Below are positions 34,539-43,543 of a stretch of 64,000 bases of DNA, one piece after another. This stretch comes from Janthinobacterium sp. B9-8 (lineage in GTDB: Bacteria; Pseudomonadota; Gammaproteobacteria; Burkholderiales; Chitinibacteraceae): assembly GCF_000969645.2 (NCBI RefSeq), contig NZ_CP014222.1, positions 434,001 to 498,000 of the forward strand. The letters run 5' to 3'. Position 1 is the stretch's first letter; every line of letters starts with the position of its first letter. The notes under the pieces were generated by a model. It worked only from the letters and a program-made list of their open reading frames with translations. It did no database searches and had not been told where the DNA came from. Both the position numbers and the translations under genes were made by a program.

Positions 34539-35545
34539 TAGCGTAATACCTCTACATCGATCCCTTCCGCGCTAAAGCGGGCGAGAGCCGCGTCTACATC
34601 GTGGCCACTCAGGGCAAGGGTAAGCTGGCCGCAAGGCGTATCTTTAATTCGCTCGATACGGCCGGCTAAAATACTGAAATCTACCGCGCAATCTCTGGCC
34701 ACCGAGCCAAGAATAGGTTGGTAAGTCGATTCGCCAATAAAGGTCAGGCGCACGATTTTGCCTTCAACATGCTGGTAATCATCGTACTGCTTGTTTTCAT
34801 CGATATGCTCGGCTTCGAAAACAAAGCGGCGGGTAGTGGGGTGCTTAGGGTGCAAAAATACTTGCGTAACCGGGCCTTCTTCCACAATCAAGCCGCCATC
34901 AATGACCGCCACGCGATCGCAAATGCTGCGGATGACATCCATTTCATGGGTGATTAAGACAATAGTTAGCCCTAGCCGCTTATTAATATCGAGCAATAAT
35001 TGCAAAACCGATTGTGTGGTTTGCGGATCGAGCGCGCTGGTGGCTTCGTCGCAGAGCAGCACTTTAGGGCGATTAGCCAGTGCGCGGGCGATACCAACGC
35101 GCTGCTTTTGCCCGCCGGATAATTGTGCCGGGTATTTATCACGATGATCGGTGAGGCCTACGAGCGCCAGCAATTCATCCACGCGCTGCGCGATTTGCGC
35201 TTTATTGAGCGCGCCGGCAATTTTTAAGGGGAAGGCCACGTTTTCGGCTATGGTTTTGGAGCCAAGCAAATTAAAGTGCTGGAAAATCATGCCTACTTGT
35301 TGGCGCAGGCCACGCAGGGCCGAGGCATTCAGCTCGGTGACATCCTCGCCATCTAGCAAAATGCGCCCGCCAGTAGGGCGCTCTAAGAGATTGATCAGGC
35401 GAATCAGCGTGGATTTACCCGCGCCAGAATGACCAATAATGCCAAATACAGAACCAGCTGTAACCGATAAAGACACACCAGCAAGTGCCGGGATATCACG
35501 GCCATCAACCCGATATGCCTTGCTGACGTTTTCAAGTTTAATCAC
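34538..35545 (-). CDS. metN: Methionine ABC transporter ATP-binding protein
   Basis: A 335-residue ATPase: Walker [11 protein letters not shown]-loop MIFQHFNLL, signature [15 protein letters not shown], Walker [14 protein letters not shown] and the H-loop THEMDVI. A C-terminal NIL domain (about 250-335, [16 protein letters not shown]) senses methionine and inhibits transport when it is plentiful. Translation starts at a GTG at 35545 with AAGG upstream. It opens the metNIQ operon. Confidence 0.95.
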   Translation of the reverse strand: MIKLENVSKAYRVDGRDIPALAGVSLSVTAGSVFGIIGHSGAGKSTLIRLINLLERPTGGRILLDGEDVTELNASALRGLRQQVGMIFQHFNLLGSKTIAENVAFPLKIAGALNKAQIAQRVDELLALVGLTDHRDKYPAQLSGGQKQRVGIARALANRPKVLLCDEATSALDPQTTQSVLQLLLDINKRLGLTIVLITHEMDVIRSICDRVAVIDGGLIVEEGPVTQVFLHPKHPTTRRFVFEAEHIDENKQYDDYQHVEGKIVRLTFIGESTYQPILGSVARDCAVDFSILAGRIERIKDTPCGQLTLALSGHDVDAALARFSAEGIDVEVLR

Positions 35546-35920
35546 GGAAATACAAACCTTGTGGGCTTAATTTATAAAATTGATTGCCCTTGGCAGGCGT
35601 TTTTTTAGCTGCTCAGAGCAAGCTGCAAGCAGGCAGGTGGTGATTTTAATGCCCAATCATATAATTCCAAAATCTTTAATATGATATGTAAAGTAGCAAA
35701 AAACATAAAACGGCCAGACAGTGTGTTGTCGGGCCGTTTTTTAATGCAGTAGCCCGGCTGGGGCCTGAGTATTTTCGGCGCGGCTAAGCGCTGAGTTTGT
35801 AAGGATTATACGCGTTTCAAACAGGCTCTCGTGATAAAGGTCATTTTAAATCACTACAGCCTTAAGATAAACAAGCCGTTTTCCTATAAAAGAATACGGG
35901 ACGATGACTTGGTTTGGTGG
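35546..35920. other. Spacer between the hybrid kinase gene and metN
   Basis: About 375 bases on the way from the kinase stop into metN (both minus strand). It holds the terminator at 35707-35740 and an AT-rich promoter-like stretch downstream of it. No SAM riboswitch, MetJ-box array or MetR site was recognised by eye. Confidence 0.4.
35707..35740. terminator. Terminator between the kinase gene and metN
   Basis: Stem AAAACGGCC (35707-35715) with GGCCGTTTT (35732-35740), with inner GACA/TGTC pairing. Read on the minus strand it is followed by ATGTTTTTT. It sits about 180 bases after the kinase stop and would separate it from metNIQ. Confidence 0.7.
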
Positions 35921-38671
35921 CTAAAACACTTGTTCTTGCCATTTTTGCAGCGCAGCCAGCGCCAGCTGATGGTTGGCGATGACTTGCTGTTTGATTGTTG
36001 CATCATCGGGCTGGCTTTCCAGCAAGCTGAGGCTATCGCTCAGTTGGTTTGCGGCAATTTGTCCGGCAATGCCTTTGGCACTATGTACATGGCGCTGGCG
36101 GGTTTCCAGATTGTTTTCTTGCTCCAGCATGCTAAGCAACTGGCCGATTCTATCTAAGCCTTTTTGGGCCATTTTGGCGCATTTTTCTACGGGATAGGCC
36201 AGCGCCCTTGCGGCTTGCTCCAGATCGAGTACCGCTGGTTTGGGCTCGTACAGCGGAGCCGTTTGGTTTTGCAGGGCTGCAAACAGCGATTCACGATGAA
36301 AGGGTTTGCCTATCCACAGATCAATGCCTGCGGCTGCCAGTTGATTTGCTTGTGGCGAATGTCCGGCGCTTACGAGCAAAATGCGGCCTTTAAATCCCAA
36401 AGCCCGAATGCTGCGCGAGACTTGCATGCCATTAAGTAAGGGCATGTGGTAATCCAGCAAAATGGTATCTGCATCACAATTATTCCGCCAGGTGCTGAGG
36501 GCGCTCAGGCCGTCTTCGCAGGCACTGACTTTGGCCCCTACGCTGATTAATAGGTCGGTTAAGAGCTCACGATTAATTTCTTGATCTTCTGCAATTAGAA
36601 TATGTCGTCCATCTAATCGCCCAATTGCTTTAAGAGGTGCATTGGGTTTGCTGCTGCTGGCTTGATTGAGTACGGGCACCTGCACTGTAAAGTGCGCGCC
36701 GTGGCCCAAGCTGCTGCTTAATTGAATATCGCCGCCCATTAGTTCTGCAAAATCTTTGCAAATAGATAAGCCCAGCCCAGCACCGCCCGCACGTTTACCC
36801 AGCCATGTTTGCTCGAAAGGTGAGAAAACTTTCTGGCAGTCTTCGGCGGCAATGCCCGGCCCGCTATCGATGACTTCTGCCCGCATAAAGCTCTGGCTGT
36901 CTTGCTGCCTGGCGCTGAGTATTAAACACACGCTGCCTGCTTCGGTAAATTTAATGGCATTGCCGATCAGATTGACTAAAATTTGCCGCAACTTACCTGC
37001 GTCTAAGACAAAATCGCCTTCTAAGCTGCACTGAATACTGAAAACCAGTCCTTTAGATTTGGCTTGTTCTTCGAACAGGGCTTGCAGCTGCCTGATCAAC
37101 ACATCAATGGATATCGTGCTTTCATCCAGCTCTGCTAGCCCGACTTCCAGCTTGCTGACATTAAGCACATTGGCAATCAGGCTTAATAAATAATCACCGC
37201 TATCGGCAATACGCGACAGGCTTTGTAGCTGTGGTGCGTTAAGCGAGGTGTCGTGTTTTAAGCGATCTACATAGCCCAAAATCGATGTGAGCGGGGTGCG
37301 GATTTCATGGCTCACATGGGCTAAGAAATTGCTCTTGGCAAGGCTGGCGGCTTCAGCATCACGGCGGGCTAAGTCCAGTTCATGAGTGCGTTGCATTACT
37401 AGAGCTTCTAATTCGGAGGCTTCTCTTTCCAGCTGCAGGCGATAGGCTTTTTCCAGCCGCTCTTTTTGCCGGTTGATTTCGGCCACGCGCAAAGCCATGG
37501 CCGTGCTAAAGAGAATGACTTCAATAGCAATAGAGATTGAATTAAAGCGGGCGGTAAACGCGCTGTGATCGATCAGCGCCAGCCCGCGTAAACCCCAGGT
37601 AACAATAATAGATACCGTATAAATGGCCCAGGCAAGCGCAAATAACTTGGCCCCGGAAACGCCGTAGCGCACCGCATAAAGACTGGCCGCCACATAAAGC
37701 AAAAAGCCGACACCACCGATTTCTAAAGCCAGCAGGGCAAATTGAATAAATCCAGTGAGCGCACCCAACGTGCTGACCGCCCCACAGGCAATAATGCCCT
37801 TGAGTGCAATATCCAGCCTCGGGGTGATTTGAGGTGTTTTTAGATAAAGCCTTACAAACTGTGCCGAAAAAATATAATACAGCCCGCTTAATGTATATAA
37901 GAGCGTCAGGCTATAGTGTCCTTGCCATAAGAGTAAGGGTAAAACACCGGTGGCACTTAAGTGGGCCAGCGTGAGTGCCAGCAGCTTTAAGCCGTAAAAA
38001 AGAAAAGTTTGATCTCTTGCGGCAGAAAAAACGGCAAGAGCCACAAAAGACATCAGGAGCATGATGCCGAGCATGGCTCCCCAGAACAGCATTTCATGGT
38101 TATTCGCTTGCAGAAAGTTGCGCTCTCCCCACACCCGGATATCCGACATAACCGGCCCGGCCATTTCTTTATGCTCGCTATACACCACTTTAATCAGTAC
38201 TTCTAAGCTGGTTTTAGCAGGGGTTTTCTGCAAAAAAATCGGCCTGATCGTTGCCAGTGGCCTGCTTAGCCCGCTTTGCTCGGTGCGAAAGTGTTGCACC
38301 TGCCATGCTTTTTCGCCCTTGCTCCGGGTGTAAAGGCTCACTGCACCAATTTGTGCTTCGGTATATTCCAGATAATTACTGATATCTCGTCCGCTGGGGT
38401 TCTCCAGATTAAAAGAAAACCAGATTGCATTCCGTGAATAGCCAAGCGTATGCATTAGCCCTGCAGGCACTTGAAAGCGCCCTGCATCCCGTTGCCGAAC
38501 CACTCCTTCAAGATCTAGATTTCGGCTGGGATCTTGCCATATCAGTAATTCTTGCTCGAGATGAGCGCCAGCCAGATTGTCGTGAACAATCAGGGCTGAG
38601 GCGGGGGCCGCCAATAGCAAAGACAGCAGGATGCTGCTTAAGGTTAAAAAAATATTTGTCAGGATATTCAA
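35921..38671 (-). CDS. 7TMR-DISM hybrid sensor histidine kinase with receiver and HPt domains
   Basis: A 916-residue membrane sensor. A signal peptide leads to a periplasmic 7TMR-DISMED2 domain (about 30-180), seven helices (about 190-400, 7TMR-DISM), a short coiled coil, HisKA with H455 in FLAHVSHEIRTPL, an HATPase with GNAIKFTEAG and GGAGLGLSICKDFAELMGG, a receiver with D740 in ILLDYHMPL, and a C-terminal HPt with H863 in HVHSAKGIAG. The layout gives a full His-Asp-His phosphorelay ending at an unknown response regulator; none is adjacent. DISMED2 domains are thought to bind carbohydrate or related ligands. It diverges from the MpaB gene. Confidence 0.93.
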   Translation of the reverse strand: MNILTNIFLTLSSILLSLLLAAPASALIVHDNLAGAHLEQELLIWQDPSRNLDLEGVVRQRDAGRFQVPAGLMHTLGYSRNAIWFSFNLENPSGRDISNYLEYTEAQIGAVSLYTRSKGEKAWQVQHFRTEQSGLSRPLATIRPIFLQKTPAKTSLEVLIKVVYSEHKEMAGPVMSDIRVWGERNFLQANNHEMLFWGAMLGIMLLMSFVALAVFSAARDQTFLFYGLKLLALTLAHLSATGVLPLLLWQGHYSLTLLYTLSGLYYIFSAQFVRLYLKTPQITPRLDIALKGIIACGAVSTLGALTGFIQFALLALEIGGVGFLLYVAASLYAVRYGVSGAKLFALAWAIYTVSIIVTWGLRGLALIDHSAFTARFNSISIAIEVILFSTAMALRVAEINRQKERLEKAYRLQLEREASELEALVMQRTHELDLARRDAEAASLAKSNFLAHVSHEIRTPLTSILGYVDRLKHDTSLNAPQLQSLSRIADSGDYLLSLIANVLNVSKLEVGLAELDESTISIDVLIRQLQALFEEQAKSKGLVFSIQCSLEGDFVLDAGKLRQILVNLIGNAIKFTEAGSVCLILSARQQDSQSFMRAEVIDSGPGIAAEDCQKVFSPFEQTWLGKRAGGAGLGLSICKDFAELMGGDIQLSSSLGHGAHFTVQVPVLNQASSSKPNAPLKAIGRLDGRHILIAEDQEINRELLTDLLISVGAKVSACEDGLSALSTWRNNCDADTILLDYHMPLLNGMQVSRSIRALGFKGRILLVSAGHSPQANQLAAAGIDLWIGKPFHRESLFAALQNQTAPLYEPKPAVLDLEQAARALAYPVEKCAKMAQKGLDRIGQLLSMLEQENNLETRQRHVHSAKGIAGQIAANQLSDSLSLLESQPDDATIKQQVIANHQLALAALQKWQEQVF

Positions 38672-38946
38672 GGTATATTTCTTAGTAAAAGCATGCGATA
38701 TGTTTTCTTTTTATGATTAAAAACTTTCTATAAAATAAACATAAAATAACAACACAGTAATTATTTGCGCTAAAATGACGATTGGGTCGTTATAAATGCG
38801 AATGGCATTATTTTGCTCAGTTTAGCTTAATGTTTCAATCTCTTTGAGGCTTGCTTGGGCCGTACTGGCTAAATTGGCTTGTGCCAGCGTAGATTGCTTA
38901 CATTATTAATGAATATTTATGATGCAGGAATAAGAATAAAATTGTG

Positions 38947-40116
38947 ATGTCAAGAATGAATGCCCCAATCTGGTCTGATGCAACACTCGACCAACTGAAG
39001 ATGAGCGCAGATCCGCTGGCTGATCAGTGTATGCGCGATCTTATTCTTGCTGGCAATATCAGCAAGACGAATCAGATTTTAGCTCAACTTGATGTAGACA
39101 AAGCTTGGCCGGATGATACCCCGCCTAAGTTACTGGCTTACTTAGAAGCCACTGCAAGCTTGTCTGACGATGTGGATTTTGCCCGTCTGGAGCGCGCTCA
39201 AGCCTTTTTTACGGCTTACGGAATCCCCTTTGGTATTAGCCTGATGTGCCGCTCGCTGCCTGTGCTCTATGCTGGCCGCGTAGGCGGAGCGCAGTTATTG
39301 GCGGCTACGGGCCAGTTGAGCGGGCATTTTGAACGCAGGGCCTCGGAAACACTGCGCTTTATTCTGAATGTGGCCGAGCCGGGTAGCCTTAGCCCTCAAG
39401 GGAAAGGCCTGCTTACTATCCGGAAAGTACGCCTGATGCACGCGGCCATTCGGCATTTTGCCCGCTCCAAACAAAGAGACTCGCAAGATAGCTGGCACGC
39501 AGATTGGGGTATGCCAATTAATCAGGAAGAATTAATTGGCACGATGCTGGCATTCTCCTTTCAGGCGCTTGAAGGCATGCGGGTATTGGGTGTAAAAGTC
39601 AGCCAAAAGCAGGAAGACGATCAGCTTTATCTATGGAGAGTGATCGGCCGGGCGCTGGGGATTAACCCGGATGCCATGCCTGTTAACGCCAGCCAGGCTA
39701 GGGAAGTATGGAAAGCGCTGGAGCGGCGTAATTTTGGTTCATCCGATGCCGGCCATTTGCTGACTCAAGCCCATATTGCTTTTTTACAGGCTAATTTACC
39801 GGATCTGGCGGCGGGGCTTGTGCCTGAGCTGATGACAAAACTGCTAGGGCGTCGCAATGCGCATTTTCTTGGTTTGCAAAAAAAGCAAGCCTGGGGCTGG
39901 GTGCTAGATTTACTGCGCTTTATTTTTCGCTTGAAAAGCCGTTTAGCCAATAGCTCGCATACTGCTGAGAGCTTTATGCGGGAGTATGGCGAGTTTTTTA
40001 TGGAAGCATTGCAAAAGCACTGGGCAGGCCCTTATCCGGGCCGCGCGTTTCAGATCCCCGATCAATTGCGCGCACCTGCTACTGCCCCGCAGGAATACCA
40101 AAGGAGTGAGGTGTGA
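38947..40116 (+). CDS. MpaB-family (DUF2236) oxygenase
   Basis: A 389-residue protein of the DUF2236/MpaB family, with segments ARLERAQAFFTAYGIPFGIS, the helical core VRLMHAAIRHF, INQEELIGTMLAFSFQALE, and FMREYGEFFMEALQKHW. In this family conserved His residues hold a haem b and members perform oxidative cleavage or related chemistry, for example MpaB in mycophenolic acid synthesis and latex-clearing proteins. No signal peptide. The GTG/ATG pair at 38944 and 38947 both fit; the SD is weak. Its end overlaps the next membrane-protein gene by 4 bases. Confidence 0.85.
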   Translation: MSRMNAPIWSDATLDQLKMSADPLADQCMRDLILAGNISKTNQILAQLDVDKAWPDDTPPKLLAYLEATASLSDDVDFARLERAQAFFTAYGIPFGISLMCRSLPVLYAGRVGGAQLLAATGQLSGHFERRASETLRFILNVAEPGSLSPQGKGLLTIRKVRLMHAAIRHFARSKQRDSQDSWHADWGMPINQEELIGTMLAFSFQALEGMRVLGVKVSQKQEDDQLYLWRVIGRALGINPDAMPVNASQAREVWKALERRNFGSSDAGHLLTQAHIAFLQANLPDLAAGLVPELMTKLLGRRNAHFLGLQKKQAWGWVLDLLRFIFRLKSRLANSSHTAESFMREYGEFFMEALQKHWAGPYPGRAFQIPDQLRAPATAPQEYQRSEV

Positions 40117-40868
40117 TTTTAGTTGCAAGCGGCATCAATAATCCCGATGCCTGGCTCAATACCGTAAGTGTAGACGGCAGCTTATATACACCTGTACAGC
40201 TCACTTTATTTGCCCTTGGTTGCCTGCTGTGGGTAGTGGCTTATATATTAATTTTATTACAGGCCAAACGGCATCAATGCGTTGAAATGGCGGTGATTGC
40301 CGCAGCAAGTAATTTAGCCTGGGAGTTTGTATGGGGCGTATTACTACGCACTGATATGGGCTTATTTTTAGTCTGGACCTACCGGGCGTGGTTGTTTTTT
40401 GATTTGTTTATTTTCTGGCAAGTATTAAAACTAGGCACAGGCCAATTTGCCACGCCCCTCTTTAAGCGCTATTACCAGCCTATTGTGTGGGGCAGCGTGG
40501 TTTTCTTTATTTTATTGTATTGGAGCATGCCACTCTCCGGCATTGAAACCCCTATCGGCGCACGCTCTGCCTATATCTGCCAGTTTATTATCAGCCTGCT
40601 TTGCTTGATTTTATTAGTACAACAGCCCTCCACCATTGGCTATGCATGGGCCATTGCATGGACACGAACTTTGGGTACGGGTTTGGTTTCGGTATTTATG
40701 TATTTGCATTATCCTAATGATTATTTCGTATTAATCCTTGCCGTGGCTTCGACTTTATTGGATGTGGGGTATTGTGGGTATTTGTTGTGGCTGAGGAAAG
40801 GGGCACTAAAAAAAGATCATTTGCCACGTATAAGTAGCTCTGACGCTGCTTATTCAAACCCGCTATAA
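40113..40868 (+). CDS. Seven-helix membrane protein resembling transmembrane terpene cyclases (Pyr4-like)
   Basis: A 251-residue inner-membrane protein with about seven helices. It carries NLAWEFVWGV with E71 and STLLDVGYCGYL with D217. In the fungal meroterpenoid cyclase Pyr4 two acidic residues in helices at similar positions (a Glu near 63 and an Asp near 218) are needed for catalysis. Bacterial homologues are annotated as transmembrane terpene cyclase-like but few if any have known products. It starts at a GTG that overlaps the MpaB stop (GTGA), so both proteins are made together. The function as a cyclase is inferred. Confidence 0.65.
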   Translation: MILVASGINNPDAWLNTVSVDGSLYTPVQLTLFALGCLLWVVAYILILLQAKRHQCVEMAVIAAASNLAWEFVWGVLLRTDMGLFLVWTYRAWLFFDLFIFWQVLKLGTGQFATPLFKRYYQPIVWGSVVFFILLYWSMPLSGIETPIGARSAYICQFIISLLCLILLVQQPSTIGYAWAIAWTRTLGTGLVSVFMYLHYPNDYFVLILAVASTLLDVGYCGYLLWLRKGALKKDHLPRISSSDAAYSNPL

Positions 40869-40938
40869 ATATCCAGGGGCTGACGAAGCCTTACTCTAAC
40901 ACTGTGGTTCAAGGTTTAGGTTTGCTTGTTTTTGGGCT

Positions 40939-40984
40939 GCCTAGCTTTTCCCCGCCAGCGTTCTGGCAATCTTATTTCTCGGCA
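40939..40984 (-). pseudogene. Relic of the 3' end of a radical SAM gene (duplicate of 41116-41161)
   Basis: 41 of 46 bases match the terminal coding part of the adjacent radical SAM gene. On the minus strand it still reads PRNKIARTLAGKS then a stop, against PRNKIARALAGKG in the intact gene. The relic ends next to a dispersed repeat at 40998-41022. It may be what is left of a former tandem copy. Confidence 0.7.
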
Positions 40985-40997
40985 GGGCGGCTATCTA

Positions 40998-41022
40998 GGG
41001 CGGGTTGGTTTTATCAACCCGC
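40998..41022. repeat. Dispersed 25-bp palindromic repeat, copy 1
   Basis: GGGCGGGTT and AACCCGC arms around GGTTTTATC; 23 of 25 bases match the copy at 62966-62990. Perfect 7-bp inverted arms GCGGGTT/AACCCGC. Confidence 0.7.
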
Positions 41023-41117
41023 ACAGATTGTCCCTTGTGATGTCTGCGTTAGATTGGCGGCTTACGCCTTCAGTTAACCCGCTACACCGCTATGATTGGC
41101 GCCCTATGCATAAAGGC

Positions 41118-43019
41118 CTAGCCTTTCCCCGCCAGCGCCCTTGCAATCTTATTTCTTGGCACGGTGGTGCGCGGCACTTTTCCGCTAAACCATACCCGCA
41201 CATCATCATCCAGACCAATGCCGTGCATATAGTTGTACAGCGCTTTATTGAGCGCAACGCCTAGGCTGTCGTGATCAACGCCGGTGGGGTCGATAAATCC
41301 TACGTCGTTTTTAGCAAAGGTGACTTCGGGTAGCGGCAGCAGTTCGATGCCGTATTCTTCCGGGTTTTGGCCGACTGGCGAGTGCACGGTACAGGCAAAG
41401 CGGTGGAAGAAGCCGGATTGGATGCAGCCCTCGGCAAATAGCTGACGCACGTATTCGAGCGCATCGACGGTATCTTGCACGGTTTGCGTCGGGAAGCCAT
41501 ACATCAGGTAAGCGTGGACCAGAATGCCGGCGTCGGTAAACGAGCGAGTGACGCGGGCGACCTGATCGATGGAAACGCCTTTTTTCATCAGCGTCAGCAA
41601 TCGATCCGAGGCGACTTCTAGCCCGCCAGAGATGGCGATACAGCCGCTATCGGCAAGCGATTGGCATAGCTCGGCGCTGAAGGATTTTTCAAAGCGGATA
41701 TTGCCCCACCAAGAGATGGCCAGATTGCGCTTTTGTAATTCGGCCGCCAATGTTTTCAGCGCTTTAGGCGGGGCGGCTTCGTCAACAAAGTGAAAGCCGG
41801 TTTGGCCGGTTTCGGCGATGATTTCTTCGATGCGATCGACGAGGGTAGCGGCCGATGCGCCATCGTAGCGCGAGATATAATCGAGGCTGACATCGCAAAA
41901 GCTGCATTTTTTCCAGTAGCAACCATGGGCCACCGTCAGCTTGTTCCAGCGCCCATCTGACCACAGCCTGTGCATGGGGTTCAGCATATCGAGGAGCGAC
42001 AGGTAGCGATCAATCGGCAAGCCATCCCAAGTGGGCGTGCCGACTTCGGCAAAGGCGATATCCGGCTCTACAAAGTTAATATACTTAACTGCTCCATCGT
42101 TTCTGACAAAGGTGCGCACCAGACGTTGCTGGCTGCGTTTGCCAGCTAGATGATCGAGCAGCGCCAACAGTGGCCGTTCTCCATCATCTAGCGTTACATA
42201 GTCAAAATAATCAAACACGCGCGGGTCAGACATTTCGCGCAGCTCGGTATTCACAAAGCCACCACCCAGCGCCAGCACGATGTCTGGAAACTGTGCCTTA
42301 ATCACTTGGGCAATTCTGAATGCCGCGTACACCGCGCCGGGGAAGGGTACAGACACTAGAACAATCGTGGGCTGGTGTTTTTTAACCGACGCCAGTGTCA
42401 GCTCCAGCAGCGTGGCGTCGACCAGATTAAGCGGCTCGCCCAAGGCTTTAGCCAGCGGATCAAAGCTCGGTTGGCTGGATGCCAGCGATTCTGCGTAGCG
42501 CACAAATTCAAAACGCGGGTCGACCGCATCGCGTAGTACATCGGAAATATCGTTCAGATACAGCGTGGCTAGGTGCCGCGCTCTATCTTGCATGCCGAGC
42601 GCGCCAAACGCCCAAGCCAGCGGATCGCCACCTTCGTCGTCTACAAACACATCCAGCGATTCAAAACGTGAACCTTCGGGCAGAAACTGGCGCGAGCAAA
42701 TACGGTGGCCGACGGTGGAATCTCTGCCTTGCAAAAAGGCAATGGCGGGGCCGATGGTGGCTAGGTAGAGATTAAACTGATCAACAAAGGCCTGTACCTG
42801 AAAAGTGCGTTGATGTTCGGGCAAGGCGTCAATACAGGCTTTGATAGCCAGCAGGCCTGCCTTAGAAAACAACTTAAGTACCAGCGCCAGCGCTAAGTCT
42901 TCCTGCACCGCATCGATATTTCTCGAGCGTAAAAAACCGGTGATATAGGCGGTGGAAGGGTAGGGGGTGTTGAGCTGAGTCATCGGCGGGATAACAGACA
43001 GCACGCGGGGCGTTAGCAT
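41118..43019 (-). CDS. B12-binding domain radical SAM protein
   Basis: A 633-residue protein. The N-terminal part (about 1-190) and a B12-binding-like Rossmann region (PTIVLVSVPFPGAVYAAFRI, VLALGGGFVNTEL) precede a radical SAM domain with the cluster motif CYWKKCSFC (three Cys). EVASDRLLTLMKKGVSIDQV and GILVHAYLMYGFP are the usual TIM-barrel motifs. Enzymes of this build catalyse methylations or rearrangements; the substrate is unknown. The frame runs up to 43103, but the ATG at 43019 (MLTPRVLSVIPPMTQLNTPYPS) fits the family N-terminus with a weak GGATC ahead. A partial duplicate of its 3' end lies downstream. Confidence 0.85.
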   Translation of the reverse strand: MLTPRVLSVIPPMTQLNTPYPSTAYITGFLRSRNIDAVQEDLALALVLKLFSKAGLLAIKACIDALPEHQRTFQVQAFVDQFNLYLATIGPAIAFLQGRDSTVGHRICSRQFLPEGSRFESLDVFVDDEGGDPLAWAFGALGMQDRARHLATLYLNDISDVLRDAVDPRFEFVRYAESLASSQPSFDPLAKALGEPLNLVDATLLELTLASVKKHQPTIVLVSVPFPGAVYAAFRIAQVIKAQFPDIVLALGGGFVNTELREMSDPRVFDYFDYVTLDDGERPLLALLDHLAGKRSQQRLVRTFVRNDGAVKYINFVEPDIAFAEVGTPTWDGLPIDRYLSLLDMLNPMHRLWSDGRWNKLTVAHGCYWKKCSFCDVSLDYISRYDGASAATLVDRIEEIIAETGQTGFHFVDEAAPPKALKTLAAELQKRNLAISWWGNIRFEKSFSAELCQSLADSGCIAISGGLEVASDRLLTLMKKGVSIDQVARVTRSFTDAGILVHAYLMYGFPTQTVQDTVDALEYVRQLFAEGCIQSGFFHRFACTVHSPVGQNPEEYGIELLPLPEVTFAKNDVGFIDPTGVDHDSLGVALNKALYNYMHGIGLDDDVRVWFSGKVPRTTVPRNKIARALAGKG

Positions 43020-43129
43020 AACAAGATCCAGATAGGGGTAAACCGGCAGCCAGAATAGGGGGCAGCCACAACCCGCCATTGTAACCCGCCAGCGGCTCGT
43101 CATCGATGTGGATTAGTAAGGACAAAAAG

Positions 43130-43426
43130 ATCTGTAGATACAGAGCTAATAAAGATCACGGAGAACACAGAGAAAAGCTAAACTATGGGAGGCGTATTTA
43201 TTCTGTGCGTTTGCTTGTTTTTCTAGCAGGGGAGTTAATTGTATTAACGTAAGCAAAGGAAATCAGATGTTTTTCGTAGGAGCGGCTTTAGTCGCGAAAG
43301 CTCGGCTTGTTAAAGTTATTCACGGCTAAAGCCACTCCTGTTGTATGCATTTATGTTGGGGGCTAAAACTCGCTTTAGGTTTTCTCCGCGGGCTCTGTGT
43401 TCTCATTGATTTCTGTGTCTACAGAT
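43130..43426. repeat. About 300-bp element with nested inverted repeats
   Basis: Outer arms ATCTGTAGATACAGAG (43130-43145) and its near-complement (43411-43426) and a second perfect 12-bp pair GAGAACACAGAG (43161-43172) with 43393-43404 flank an internal REP-like hairpin (43278-43291 with 43326-43339, AGGAGCGGCTTTAG, one mismatch). No protein-like frame is inside. It fills most of the 524-base gap (43020-43543) between the radical SAM gene and rarD. Confidence 0.65.
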
Positions 43427-43543
43427 TTTAGGGGGCTAATCTTTAAAGCTACAGTTTGTTGCGCAATTATTCTTGAGTAAGCAATCCTATATCTATTAAA
43501 GTAGCTCTTTGCTGCAGTTCTGGCACTTTTCTCTGGTTTTTCT

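Noticed and set aside
35546-35920. SAM riboswitch or methionine operator ahead of metNIQ
   Set aside because: Looked for SAM-type stems and MetR/MetJ-like patterns by eye and found none; only a terminator is clear. A covariance-model search would be decisive.
40926-41264. 112-codon plus-strand frame with a duplicated AFPRQR segment
   Set aside because: It is the antisense of the radical SAM 3' end and its relic copy; the duplication itself is reported instead.
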